NCBI GenBank assembly: GCA_947471745.1
Contig: CANJKZ010000008.1
Location: 2,210,001 to 2,274,000, forward strand
DNA: 64,000 bases
From: Closterium sp. Naga37s-1
Taxonomy: Eukaryota > Streptophyta > Zygnematophyceae > Desmidiales > Closteriaceae
Direction of reading: 5' to 3'
The stretch's first letter is position 1; each line of letters opens with the position of its first letter. A model generated the notes under the pieces. It saw nothing but the letters and a program-made list of their open reading frames with translations. It was not told where the DNA came from and made no database searches. Both the position numbers and the translations under genes were made by a program. Positions 1 through 10,879 of the stretch are shown one piece after another.

Positions 1-3000
1 TCCGCGTAAGAGCGCGGAGTCGGGATGTCAAGTGCATCCGGGTCTCCCTCAGGGGTAAGCAGTACGGACACGAGATGAGGTGAAGCAGCAGCCAAACACT
101 GGAACTCCTCCTGCCTGTCCTCAAGGACGTCCGTGCCAAGGGCACACTCACCCCCGACGGACGGAGGACAGACAGACTCAGACTCAGCAACAAGACTAGC
201 AGCGTAGTCTAGACGACAGCGAGCAGCAAAGTCGACGAGCTCAGTAACTAGGGCAGACGCAGCAGTGGACTCAAAGGAAGGGTCAGTGACAACAGTAGCA
301 AGGAGACGCGTGACAGTAGGACTGGCAGTACGAAGAGAGTCCGACTCCGGGTCAGGAAGAGCAGGAAGAGAGGACTCAGGAGGAGAAGGCAAAGGGGCAC
401 GCAGAGGAGCAGTGGACGGACGCAGAGACATCCGGTGCGTGCCAGGGACAGGAGGAGGACGCTGACGCGAACCACGACCACTAGTGCGAGCAGCACGGAC
501 AGGCGACGCAGGGCGAGACGCTGGCTCACGACGCTCAGCAAGACCTCCAGTAGGACCAGTGTAGGGAGAAGGAGCAGGCAGTGGGGAGGCCGGCTGTAAC
601 TGTAACTGTGACGGGACAGGCTGTGGACACTCTAAGGGAGGAGGACCAGTAGAAGGCGGGAGACCAAGAACCTGCTGAAGGAGCGGAACGAAGTACGGCC
701 GAGGCCGCGCGGCGACTCCAGACACAGCAGGGACAGCACCAGTACCCCCAGCGGCAGCACCAGCGCCAGCAGCACCTCCAGCTCCAGTACCTCCAGCAGC
801 ACCAGTAGCACCCCCAGCAGGACCGCCTCCAGGACCGACAGCAGTAGCCTTAGCGCCAACACCCTCAGCAGCTCCAGCTCCAGTCGTACCCGCAGGCCTA
901 GCAGCTCCAGTACTCCCAGTACGAGCACCTCCGGGACCCGCGGCACCAGCACCCTCAGCAGTCGAAGAACCTCCAGCTCCAGCAGCACGCCTCCAGCGCC
1001 GGGCAAACCACTCGCGCAGCTCCTGTGGAGAGAGTGGCTCCCGCCGAGACGAAGCACCCGGAGAACCTCCAGGCTCAGCACCTCCAGACGCCACACGAGC
1101 AGGCCCAGCTCCCTCAAGCTCCGCACCCCCAGGCTCAGCACCTCCAGGCGTAGCACCCCCAGGCTCAGCACCCCCAGGCTCAGGACCCCCAGTAGTAGCA
1201 CCCTCAGGCTCAGCACCCCCAGGCGTAGCACCCACACGCTCAGCACCCCCAGAGTCAGCACCCCCAGGCTCAGCACCCTCAGCAGCACCAGAGTCACCAG
1301 TAACCTCGACAGGCTCGACTGCGTCTACCTGGGACACACCTGAAGGGGCAGGACCCTGAGGGGGGAGGGGGTCTACCGGGGGGGGACCTGGCACAAGGAA
1401 GAGCGGTGGCGGGGGGAGGGACGGAGTGCGGTAGGGGAAGAGGCGGTAGTAGGGGACCGACTCGTCAAACGTGACGTCCTAAGAGGACAGAACACGGCGA
1501 GAGGTGGGGTGGTAGAACTGCCACCCTGGCGCGTCAGGGGGGAAGCCAAGGAAGACGCAAGGAGCAGCACGAGGGGACAGCTTGTCCGCAGACAAGTCGC
1601 GGACAAACGCCCGAGATCCCCAGACACGGAACGCAGACGCATCGCCAACCTTCCCCGTCCACAGCAAGGCTGGGGAGGTCTCTGGCATGGAGACCCTGGG
1701 GTGAAGGTTGATCTGATGCGCCGCGTACCGAACAGCAAACGGCCACAGAAAATGGGGGGCAGCCGCATGCATCATGGACGTACGGGCGACGTCCATGACC
1801 ATGCCAATGCGGCGCTCAGCAATCCCATTTTGCTGCGGAGAGTCCGGAAGCGTGAAGGTCTGGCGGATGCCTCGTGCACGACAGTAGGCTCGCAGAAGGC
1901 CAGAGGAGAACTCTCCACCTCTGTCAGAGTGCAGACGCAGAACAGGAAAGTCCGAGCCGAAGCTCTGCCTGAGCTGGAGACGAGCTGCGCGGATCCAGTC
2001 GATCAACACCTCAGTGACATCACCCTTGCTGCGCAAGGGGAAGACTGTGGTGTAACGCGAGTAGTCGTCAACCACCAGCAGGAAGTAGCGCTCGTGACCC
2101 TGTCCACGGACGCGGGCCGGGCCCCACACGTCCATGTGAAGCGTCTGCAGCGGGGCCTCTGTCGGAGGAAACGAGGAGTGAGGGGCAGCCCGCTGCCGCC
2201 CCTCGACACAGGGGACGCAGGTAGGGCCAGGCCCCGGAGGAAGGGGAGGGAGGGACCGGGGAAGACCAGAGACAAGGACACGGGAGGCCATGCCTCGGAG
2301 ACGAAGCAGAGAGGGGTGACAAAGGCGGTGGTGCCAGAGGAGAGTCTCGTGAGACAGGAGGCGACACGAACAGGGGGCAGACTCAGGACCAGACCTGGAC
2401 GCTGCAGCAAACACCTGACCTGACGCAGCTACCTGACCAGACGCAGTGATCGGAGGAGACGCAGTGGTCAGTGTGTACAGGCTCGACCCCGGCCGACGTG
2501 TAAACGTGGCCAGGTGTCGGCCTGTCCGAGCGTCCGTGCAGTGGGTCACCCGCTGACTCGCAGGAGTGAACTGGTGAACCCCCGCATCCTGTAGGTCAGC
2601 ACCACTCACCAAGTTCGTAGAGAACGAGGGGAGGTAAAGACCAGACAGGGTGCCAGAGGGGGCCGCCGGACACGGGAGGACAGTGGAGAAGTGAGCAAGG
2701 ACAGGACCCCCAGAGGGGTCTGCCAGAGAGACTGCAACTGGCCGGCCAAGCGGCGTGAGTGTGGTGCGGTCTCGAAAGAAGGAGCGAGAAGCCCCCGAGT
2801 CAAGGGTGAAGGTGTGGGAGGCCGAAGCCGACGCAGAACCTGAGAGAGCAGACTCACCAGCACCTGAGGGAGCAGACGCACCTAGAGCAGCAGCCTCACT
2901 AGCACCTAGAGCAGCAGCCTCACCAGTACCTAGAGCAGCAGTCTCAATGCCCGGGTCAGGCGGAAAACACCGGTAACAGTCACCCTCATCACTAATAGTC

Positions 3001-4389
3001 ACAGTATACATGGCAGCAAGAATAGCATCAAAGTCAAGGTCAAAGACAGCTACACCCGCCCTAGACAGCTCACCCCAGCGGGGAATCTCAGTGGCCTCAG
3101 GGAACTGGTGACGCCAAGCGTCCGTCAGGCGGCCAAAGCAGCGCTAGGTGGAGTGCGCACCCCCGCACTGGTCACCCGCGCGGTCGCCGGTGCGGAGGAC
3201 GTAGGTGCACGGACCAGTACCCCCACCCCGCTGGCGTGCAGTGTACCACTCACGGAGCTGCTGAGGGGAGGGGATGTCACGAGTGCGCTGCTATTGCTGC
3301 TGCTGCTGCTGCTGCTGGCGCTGACCACCACCAGAGCCGACCCTCTGCGCAGCGCCACCCCGACCAGCTCCACCTCCTCCGCCGCCTCCTCCTCCACCGC
3401 CGCCACCTCCGCTCCCACCGCCACCGCCGCCTCCGCCTCCGCCTCCACTGCCGCCACCGACACCTCCACCCCCGCCACCACCCCCACCGCCACCCCCACC
3501 CCCTCCACCGCCTCCACCTCCGCCTCCACCGCCCCCGCTAGCTCCTCCAGTGCCCCTGCCCCCCTTGCCCTTGCCAGGGCGACGTCTCCCGCTAGGGGTA
3601 GACGCCGCACCGACCGACTCAAGCCCAACGAGGTCGGCCGCAGCAGCAGAGGCAACAGAGGGCAAAAGGGGGGAGGGGGAACACCCCTCAAAGATGGGGG
3701 TGCGAGGGTCACCACGAGAGGCTCCTACAGCGACTATGCTCTTCTCTGCTGCTAGGAGGGACTTCTCGAGGAGGTCAACGGTGAGAGTGGTGGGGCAAAC
3801 TGAGAGGAAGTGGTCCCTGACTACGCGAAGGGAGTCAGGGAGCCGGGTGACTATGTAGTAGAGGGTGATGTACATGGGGGGGGGGGTTCTTGGCGCAGAA
3901 CTCAGCAGGAAGCGCAGCGCGGTAGCGAGTGTCACTAGTGCGGAGGTGCGTAATGAGGTCAGCGACTGTGGGAAAGGCAGCAAGGTCAGGGAAGAGGTAC
4001 GGTAGCATGAGGCGGCTCAGTGCAGCAGTGGCAGGGGAGGAGTAGCGCGCAACTACAGCGTCGTACAAGGTCTGAGCACTTTTGTACTGGCTAAAGTGCG
4101 CACGCTCAGAGGTAGGCAGGTGGCGACGCACAGCAAGACGTGCAGCAGCATCGCGCGTGGCCCACTGTGAGCGAACAGTGGCGTCAGCATCAGCAGCGGG
4201 GGCAGGAGAGGCACCAGAAGTGAGGTCAAAGAGGGAGAGGCCGTCTGCCCTGTCGCACTGTAAGAAAAGCTGCAGGTCATCTATCCAGACATCAAAGTCA
4301 ATGGCCCGACCCTCAGCGTCAAAAGCGAGGACACTAGGGGTAGCCATGACAGTAGTAGACTAGCAGCGCAAACAGTAGGGTGAGGGCAG

Positions 4390-5340
4390 TGCTGTGAAAG
4401 GGGCGCTGCTCTTACCGGACAGGGCGGCTCGGGTGGCTCGGCTGGAGGGCGGCTCGGCGGCTCGGCTGCTGGGCGGCTCGGCGGCTCGGCGGCTCGGTTG
4501 CTGGGCGGCTCGGCGGCTCGGCTGCTGGGCGGCTCGGTGGCTCGGCTGCTGGGCGGCTCGGCTGCTGGGCGGTTCGGCGGCTGGGCGGCTCGGCTGCTGG
4601 GCGGCTCGGCGGCTCGGCGGCTCGGCCGTTCGGCTGCGACTGCTGCTGCAGAGACGGCGGCGGCTGCTGCCTCAGGGACGGCAGCGGCCGGCCGCTAGGG
4701 GCCGCGTCAGGTGCAGGAGAGGGCCGCGTCAGGGGCGGCGTAGGGGCCGCGGCAGGGGCGGCGAAGGGGCCGCGTCAGGGGCCGCGTCAGGGGCCGCGGC
4801 AGGGGCCGCGGCAGGGTCCGCGTCAGGGGCCGCGTCAGGGGCCGCGGCAGGGGCCGCGGCAGGGGCCGCGTCAGGGGCCGCGTCAGGGGCCGCGTCAGGG
4901 GCCGCGTCAGGGGCCGCGTCAGGGGCGGCGTAGGGGCCGCGTCAGGGGCCGCGTCAGGGGCCTCGTCAGGGGCCGCGGCAGGGGCCGCGTCAGGGGCCGC
5001 GTCAGGGGCGGCGTCAGGGGCGGCGTAGGGGCCGCGGTAGTGGCGGCGGAGGGGCCGCGTCAGGGGCCGCGTCAGGGGCCGCCTCAGGGGCAGCGTAGGG
5101 GCCGCGTAGGGGCCGCGTCAGGGGCCGTGGCAGGGGCCGCGTCAGGGGCCGCGTAGGGGCCGCGTCAGGGGCCGCGTTGGGGCCGCGTCAGGGGCCGCGT
5201 TGGGGCCGCGTCAGGGGCCGCGTAGGGGCCACGTCAGGGGCCGCGTTGGGGCCGCGTCAGAGGCCGTGTAGGGGCCGCGTCAGGGGCGACGTAGGGGCCG
5301 GGTAGGGGCCGCGTAGGGGCCGCGTAGGGGTCGCTAGGGG
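4390..5340 (-). repeat. Copia-1 leader: two GC-rich tandem arrays
   Basis: Between the primer site and gag lie two simple arrays. One is built on 'ggcggctcggctgctgg' (about 4430-4640). The other is built on a 12-bp unit 'ggggccgcgtca' with variants (about 4690-5330). Open frames through them come from the lack of A/T-rich stop codons, so I do not call a protein here. Confidence 0.85.
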
Positions 5341-5460
5341 GGGGCTGCTAAAAAAAAAATTAGGGCAGGGGCGCAATGCGCGTCGGGCAGCTAAAAAAAA
5401 ATTTCGTTATGGTGGGCCCTTAGGAAGGAACGGTCCCATGTAGGAACCCGCTCTATACCA

Positions 5461-5592
5461 TGTGAATTAAGAAAACAGGAAAAATGAAATGACTAAGTGA
5501 AAGTTGGGTACAAAAAGCAAACCCTAGAAAACTGTACCCCATATGTGCTACCCCACTATAGCCTACAGTAGCTATGTCATATAAATCTGACA
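5461..5592 (-). repeat. 5' LTR of Copia-1
   Basis: This is a 132-bp block starting TG and ending CA on both strands. On the minus strand it runs TGTCAGATTTATATG to TTAATTCACA and is followed at once by the primer site TGGTATAGAGCGGG (5447-5460). The core, with a 'gtaggctatagtgggg' stretch, resembles the LTRs of Copia-3 and Copia-4. Confidence 0.85.
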
Positions 5593-5715
5593 GGCAATTC
5601 TATCACGAATGGTTTGTCGACTACGCATTTGGTCACTCATTTCCCGAAAAAAATATCACATTCATTTCATAGACGGAACCCTATATGGAAGATTGAAACA
5701 GCCGCTATCGTGATA

Positions 5716-5728
5716 ACCCGGATATAAG
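5716..5728 (+). repeat. left terminal inverted repeat of pogo-1
   Basis: The sequence acccggatataag directly follows a TA dinucleotide (5714-5715). It mirrors the right end at 10563-10575 with one mismatch at the first base. Confidence 0.6.
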
Positions 5729-6138
5729 TCAATGTGCACTTATAATAATACTCGTATTTTCAGGGAGTGCACTTCTAATCGATGACATTTTGTGGAAGCG
5801 CATGAGCCTTTAATATGTTGAAAATGAAATGCTCTTTTTTTTTTTTTTTGTAAGGGCGAATATTTCCGACCATCACAGCACAATCGGTGCCACGCATTGT
5901 CCTCTGCAATCTCAGGTGGGGGTTTCCCGTCATTCATTGACGAGGAACCCAAGCCGCCAGGGCATCAGGGTCCCATCCCGTTGCACATTTGTGCACAAAT
6001 TTTGTGACTTTTTCATCAATCTCTCCCGCTCCCACCTGACTGCAGTAGCCATGGCGGATTTCACAGACACGCATTTTCTCTTCAAGCGACGTGTTAGATT
6101 TGTGCTTAGAGTGACCGAAGACGGCTGGTATAGTCATG

Positions 6139-6280
6139 TGTCAGAATGTTATAATTGTCTAGCCTGCAGTGGGGTACTCATAGTGAGTACAGCCCAATTA
6201 GGGTTTGCTATATGTGTCCAACTGCTTGCTAGTGAACATCCTCCTTTCTTCATTCTTTCTTTCTACTACTACTTCTCACA
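6139..6280 (+). repeat. 5' LTR of the non-autonomous element
   Basis: This is a 142-bp block, TGTCAGAATG to TTCTCACA, followed directly by the primer site. Confidence 0.9.
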
Positions 6281-6424
6281 TGCTATCAGAGCAGGTCGAT
6301 CCCCTTGGGTCGATCCTGTGGGTGGGCCCACCACCTCACTGCTTCCGCTGCTACTGCTACTCTGTGTGTTGCACGCCCCGTGGCGTGCGACGGATTTTTC
6401 ATCCCGCCGCGCGCTCGGAGCGTG

Positions 6425-6860
6425 CGGCGGTTTTCTGCCCGCCGTGCGCCCCGAGGCGCGCGGCGGTTTTCTGCCCGCCGTGCGCCCCGAGGCGCGCGGC
6501 GGTTTTCTGCCCGCCGTGCGCCCCGAGGCGCGCGGCGGCTTTCTGCCCCGTCACTCCGCGCGTCGCTCCCGGGAGGCGCTGCGACGGGCGACGGGGACCC
6601 GCGCGTTGCCCCCCGTCGCCCGTCGCGGCCTGCGCGACCTGCGTAGGGCCCGCGCGCGGCCCGTACAGCCTGCGCGCGGCCCGTACGGGCTGCGCCAGGC
6701 CCGCGCGCGGCCTGTACGGGCTGCGCCAGGCCCGCGCGCGGCCCGTACGGGCAGCGCCAGGCCCGCGCGCGGCCCGTACGGGCTGCGCCAGGCCAGGGCG
6801 CGCCTCGGGCCGCCCGCACGCGGTTCGTACGGGCTGCGCCAGGCCCGTGGGCGCCCTGTT
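6425..6860 (+). repeat. leader tandem repeats of the non-autonomous element
   Basis: A unit of about 36 bp centred on 'cggttttctgcccgcc' recurs three to four times (about 6430-6545). It is followed by repeats of 'ggcccgtacgggctgcgcca' type (about 6650-6850). I see no protein. Confidence 0.8.
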
Positions 6861-7505
6861 TCCTCTTCCCCTGCGCTGCCCGCTGTCCCCCGTGCTTCTG
6901 ACGGCGCCCCACCCCTGCTGCTGCCCGTTCTCCTGAATTAGGGTTTGGGGGTGGGGGGTATGGGGGTGCAGTTTCTGTGCGTCGTCCCCTGCTCCTCCTC
7001 CTCCTCCGTCTCCCAGTGCTGCAGCTGCCGCTGAGGGGGGTGGGTGTGTGGGAGCCGAAGGAGTGGTACTAGGGGGGTGACGTGCAAGTGGAGTTAGGAG
7101 TGAAGCAGTGGGTGTGTGGGGGGTGTGTGGGACAGTTGGAGGAGGTTGAGCGGAGGCTGCTGTCTTGTCGTCCGCAGCACCTGTAGTCCGGGGCGCACTG
7201 TCCTGGTAGCCCAGAGAGTCTGCTGCGCCTGTCGCCCGAGGGTCCGTTGCTCCTGTAGCTCGTCGTAGCCCGTGAGCCAGTTACTCCAGTAGTCCGGGGC
7301 GCACTGTCCCGGTAGCCACTGTGCCAGCAGCTCCTGTTGCCCGTGTGTCTGCAGCTTTAGCCGCTGTCTCTCATCTTCTCTCCTCTCACAGTCCCTCCTC
7401 CTCCTCACTTGCCCGCTGTGATTACCTCTAGCTTTGCTTATAATTGTGAACTATTACTATGCTTGTTTGTTGTGCTGATTACACCCCACTTTGGCTATGG
7501 GGGTG

Positions 7506-7648
7506 TGTCAGAATGTTATAATTGTCTAGCCTGCAGTGGGGTACTCCATAGTGAGTACAGCCCAATTAGGGTTTGCTATATGTGTCCAACTGCTTGCTAG
7601 TGAACATCCTCCTTTCTTCATTCTTACTTTCTACTGCTAGTTCTGACA
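7506..7648 (+). repeat. 3' LTR of the non-autonomous element
   Basis: This is a 143-bp block, TGTCAGAATG to GTTCTGACA, preceded by the purine tract and followed by the TCATG duplication. Confidence 0.9.
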
Positions 7649-9048
7649 TCATGTGCCACCTGAGCCACCATTGCCACCATTGCCACCTGCGCCACCTGCA
7701 CCCCCTACCCCTCCTGCTCCTTCGACACCTCCTGCTCCTCCTGCTCCCCCGATTCCGTCGACTCCATCCTGCACGGGCAATCAATCCGTCCTCATGCTGC
7801 TACTGCCGCCCGTCTCGGCGTTCAATGGGTTCCTGTCAAAACCAGACTGAGGCAAGGCACCAGATGATTACATACCTGCGCCGGCTCCTGCGCTACGTTG
7901 GGGGGAGCCTGAAAACTGCCCGTGGGACGAGAGAGACGTGGGCGCCGAGGACGATGACTGTGTTGAATACTCGTCGCGCGATGGCTTACCTGAGAAGCCG
8001 CCGATTCCATCATTTCCGTCGCCTAACCGAAAGTGTCCCCACCCCTCTTCCAAGAATCGTGATGCCTGCCCCACCTCTCCCAGACACAAGCCGCACAGAG
8101 AAAGAAAGTCGCCAAGCTTCTTAAAGATGCACACGATGCACGACAGCGCCTACACGGGCGCGTCAGAACTTCATGCTATCGCCCCATGGAGTTGAAGGTC
8201 TATGCCCAGCTCCTCGAATGGCATCGCAAAGGTTTGGCCATCTGCATCAGTCGGCTCCAGACTATGTCCCGGACGTGAAGTGATGAAGGAGCTGTATCCT
8301 GACGTGAATTTCAAGGGATCGCAACGGTGGTCAGAGAGGTTCCACAAATGGTGGAATATGAGGGTGTGCATTTAGACGAAGGTCGGCCAGGAACTCTTCG
8401 ACCATAACTGTCTTCCAGCCTTGAATTTCCTCGTTCATGTTGTACATTGTTGTTGCTCGAACACATTGTTATTTGTCTGGAATGCGATAACTATTTTTTT
8501 CTCTCGTTTTTTTGCGCTCCCATCCGTCCCTGTGCGAAGATTGTGATGCACTGGTGAAAAAGTTATGGCAGTTCTTCCGCGACGCGCGTCGTGAATACGA
8601 CATTGACAACAAATGGATCATCAACGTGGACCAGACTCCGCTATGACTGGAGATGCTGGCAGACCACACCATGGAAAAAGTCGGCTCGAATTCGGTGCCC
8701 ACCAGAAGCGCGGGCTATCAGAAGGAACGCGTCACAGTCATGTGGCTTGCATGGCGACTGGGGAGAAACAGAAACCATGGCTCTTTTTCAAGCGCGCGCG
8801 AGTCCCAAAGAAATTTCCCACCTGGTAAGCAGCATGTGATCTTCCTCTTCTTTGACGTTTATCGTACCGCTATTGTGCAGATGTGGTTGTGGCGGTGCAG
8901 CTCAACGGCTATATGGAAGCTGAGGGTGTCGTGCGCTAGCTCGATGAGGGCGTGAAGCCCTTCATCAAGCCAAAATTTGGAGTGCGCGTGCGGAGCGCCA
9001 TGCTTGTCCTCGATTCGTATCAAGGACATCTGAAGGCGGAGGTGAAGC

Positions 9049-9705
9049 TGTCAGTAGAGCTGCACTGTGAGATCCCCGATCGATCCTAGGGGGGGTTACA
9101 GGCGCGTTCGCCTGGGGGGTTATGGGCGCACTGACCCACTACTTAACAAGCCCTTTTATCCCAATGGTGTAGTGGTTGGGATTCTTACATGGTATCAGAG
9201 AGGTCTCGGGTTCGAATCCCAGTGTATGCACATGTAGGCCGCTGCCGCTGTGCTCAGTCCTGGGCCTCCCAGTGTGGGGGGGTGTTAGTAGAGCTGCACT
9301 GTGAGATCCCCGATCGATCCTAGGGGGGGTTACAGGCGCGTTCGCCTGGGGGGCTAGGACGCGGTAAAAGTAGACAATCGATTCTCAGTCGCGATCGATG
9401 TGCGGATTGGTTACCCTGTTTACTACCTTGTAACCATACTACAGTACGTTTTTTGGCCGAAAACACTGCACATCGAGGGGAGGCGACTGATTGTTGATTG
9501 CGAGAGATCACCCCAAAACTCAGGTGCGATCGTTACAACGTCGTGATCGCCACGTTTCGCGCATCGAGCTGCCCACTCGATTGTGGGGCTCGATATTTGC
9601 AGACGATCCTGCGATATTTGCACGTTTACCACGTCCTTATGGCGCACTGACCCGCTACTTAACAAGCCCTTTTATCCCAATGGTCTAGTGGTTGGGATTC
9701 TGACA
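9049..9705 (+). mobile_element. TRIM-1: miniature LTR retroelement with a tRNA-like LTR/primer-site junction
   Basis: LTR1 (9049-9189, 141 bp) is followed by the primer site TGGTATCAGAG, a 93-bp internal region ending in a G-run purine tract, and LTR2 (9283-9705), which is enlarged by a 280-bp MITE. The target duplication GAAGC is perfect (9044-9048 and 9706-9710). It sits in the pogo-1 transposase. An A-box-like TGGTGTAGTGG (9165-9175) and a B box GGTTCGAATCC (9209-9219) lie 44 nt apart, the spacing found in tRNA genes. There is no coding capacity. Confidence 0.92.
9357..9636. mobile_element. 280-bp MITE inside the second LTR of TRIM-1
   Basis: The ends are inverted repeats, GGACGCGGTAAA on the left and the complement of GGACGTGGTAAA on the right. 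They are flanked by CTA (9354-9356) and TTA (9637-9639), where the uninterrupted LTR1 has a single TTA. A 3-bp TTA-type duplication points to the PIF/Harbinger (Tourist) group. A Tc1/mariner TA duplication cannot be excluded. There is no coding capacity. Confidence 0.75.
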
Positions 9706-10562
9706 GAAGCATAAGTTCGCGACTAAGAGATAGTGCCGGCGGTCATCCCTGGAGGTTGCACGACAGAGTTGCATCCTCTCGATGTCTCCATCAACCGTTC
9801 TTTCAAGGCGAGCGTGCGCCAGCTGTACCAAAAGTGGTTCAAGGAGGAAGGCATCAACGCTGTAACAGAGAGAGGTGAGCTCGTACCCTAGTTAAAAATT
9901 TGTAAGCGTGTGATGTTTCCTTGTTCTTCTGACTGCTTCCACTGTCCCTTTCCCTTGTTGCAGAGAACATCCGCAAGCCACCACCTGAGGTGATCCTGAG
10001 GTGGGTTTCCGAGGCCTAAAAGGTGGTGCCCGCCGACCTCATCCAGCGTGCGTTAATCACATGCGGCATCAGCAACGCTCTGGATGGGTCAGCGGACAAC
10101 CTCGCCATGGTGCATAGGAGGAGCGCTCTTGCCGCCGAAGTGGAAGTCAACGACGAGGTCGCCGCAGATGGCTTCTGAGGAAACAATTGCGAAGAGCCAG
10201 AGTCTGACGAGGATGACGACCTCCCCTGGGCGCCTGAGTAGGCTAGGCTAGCTAGAGGAGCTAAACCCAATAGGAGGAGAGATCCCTAGAGGTCGTTGAA
10301 ATGCAATGTTATGCTTAATGATAATTAAATTTGAGGGAAGACCAGGTAGCACGTAATGCCTTGTAACAAGTATATAATGGTCCTCTTGGTCTTTCCACGC
10401 CTCAATGCTAGGAGGACCAGGTAGCACGTACTGCCATGATCCCTAAAGTGCGGGGTCCGCTTATAGTTAATCAATGTGTCTTGGGGGGTGCGCTTCTAAT
10501 CAAGGACCGGCCATAAGCGCGGTGCTCCAGATAGAAGCGCAAGCGTTTTTCATAGGCCTGCG

Positions 10563-10575
10563 CTTATATCCGGGG
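10563..10575 (-). repeat. right terminal inverted repeat of pogo-1
   Basis: The sequence cttatatccgggg precedes TA (10576-10577). Its reverse complement matches the left end over 12 of 13 bases. Confidence 0.6.
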
Positions 10576-10879
10576 TAACATGGTACTTCAAATGCACAGA
10601 GTTCAGATTTCGGTATAGTTGGTTCGGCCACGACGCGTTCTGCCTGAGGCAAAACAAAATATATCCCATATGAAAAGGAATCAAACCATGGGGAACATGC
10701 GATACGTGTTTCCGTACATTTGCCACACGGAAGGCAGCTGTGTGCCATATGAAGGCATATAGGTCGGCAGAGGCGGAGAGGCACGCGCATGCACTCGATT
10801 CCATCCCATCATTGGTCGAGAACTAGACACAGGAGCGTCCCGACACCGCGGGAGATCCATGAGGAGGTATGGGCCGAGG

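Larger units (their letters stand above)
1..5592 (-). mobile_element. Copia-1: Ty1/Copia LTR retrotransposon, 3' end beyond the window
   Basis: The element reads right to left. It has a 5' LTR (5461-5592), an initiator-Met-like primer site just inside it, a GC-rich repetitive leader, a gag beginning near 4347 (MATPSVLAFDAEG), a Gly-rich linker near 3300-3560, a protease core (TLDSGAS), the GAG-pre-integrase motif (LLWHHRLCHPS), integrase blocks (LHSDRGGEF, PQQNGIAERRIG) and an Ala/Gly/Pro-rich hinge. The window edge falls near the start of the reverse transcriptase. It belongs to the same family as Copia-4 (44494-51921), which matches it closely along the whole coding part. It is a fossil with a few breaks. 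Its age cannot be judged because the second LTR is not in the window. Confidence 0.93.
6139..7648 (+). mobile_element. non-autonomous LTR element (Copia-derived, no gag or pol)
   Basis: Two LTRs (6139-6280 and 7506-7648) flank about 1.2 kb that contains a primer site (TGCTATCAGAGC at 6281), a GC-rich repetitive leader and a 3' tail with a purine tract (tatgggggtg), but no recognisable gag or pol. The target duplication TCATG is perfect (6134-6138 and 7649-7653). The LTRs differ by about four substitutions and one small indel, so the insertion is fairly young. The tail and leader style match the Copia elements here, so it may be mobilised by them. It sits inside pogo-1. Confidence 0.9.
8180..10240 (+). 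pseudogene. pogo/Tigger-like transposase (CENP-B-type HTH plus DDE_1), broken
   Basis: A helix-turn-helix segment of CENP-B type is visible near 8279-8375 (ELYPDVNFKGSQRWSERF). The DDE core follows: NVDQTPL near 8625, then LACMATGEKQKPWLFFK near 8740, VLDSYQGHL near 9005, and after the TRIM-1 insertion IPGGCTTELHPLDVSINRSF near 9745. The C-terminal CGISNALDGSADNL lies near 10065 and an acidic tail ends near 10240. GT...AG introns are plausible at 8826-8880 and 9874-9962. In-frame stops, frame changes and the TRIM-1 insertion make it non-functional. A Pro/Ala-rich stretch (from 7654) and a possible N-terminus (ATG at 6051) lie upstream, separated by the LTR element at 6139-7648. Confidence 0.85.
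5716..10575 (+). mobile_element. pogo/Tigger-like DNA transposon (pogo-1), decayed and invaded
   Basis: Short terminal inverted repeats built on CCCGGATATAAG lie at 5716-5728 and 10563-10575, each flanked by TA, the target duplication of the Tc1/mariner/pogo group. A subterminal motif (cacttctaatcgatgac near 5770; cgcttctaatcaaggac near 10490) is repeated near both ends in the same orientation. Inside lie a pogo-type transposase remnant and three later insertions (6139-7648, 9049-9705 and the MITE inside the latter). The termini are my inference from the short repeats. The transposase assignment is firmer. Confidence 0.7.

Noticed and set aside
2755-3755. Plus-strand open frames opposite Copia-1
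   Set aside because: They are antisense to the gag and protease coding of the minus-strand element.
3291-3983. Gly-rich and Ala-rich proteins read from the Copia-1 gag linker
   Set aside because: Codon repeats of the retroelement linker are open in several frames; only the gag frame is meaningful.
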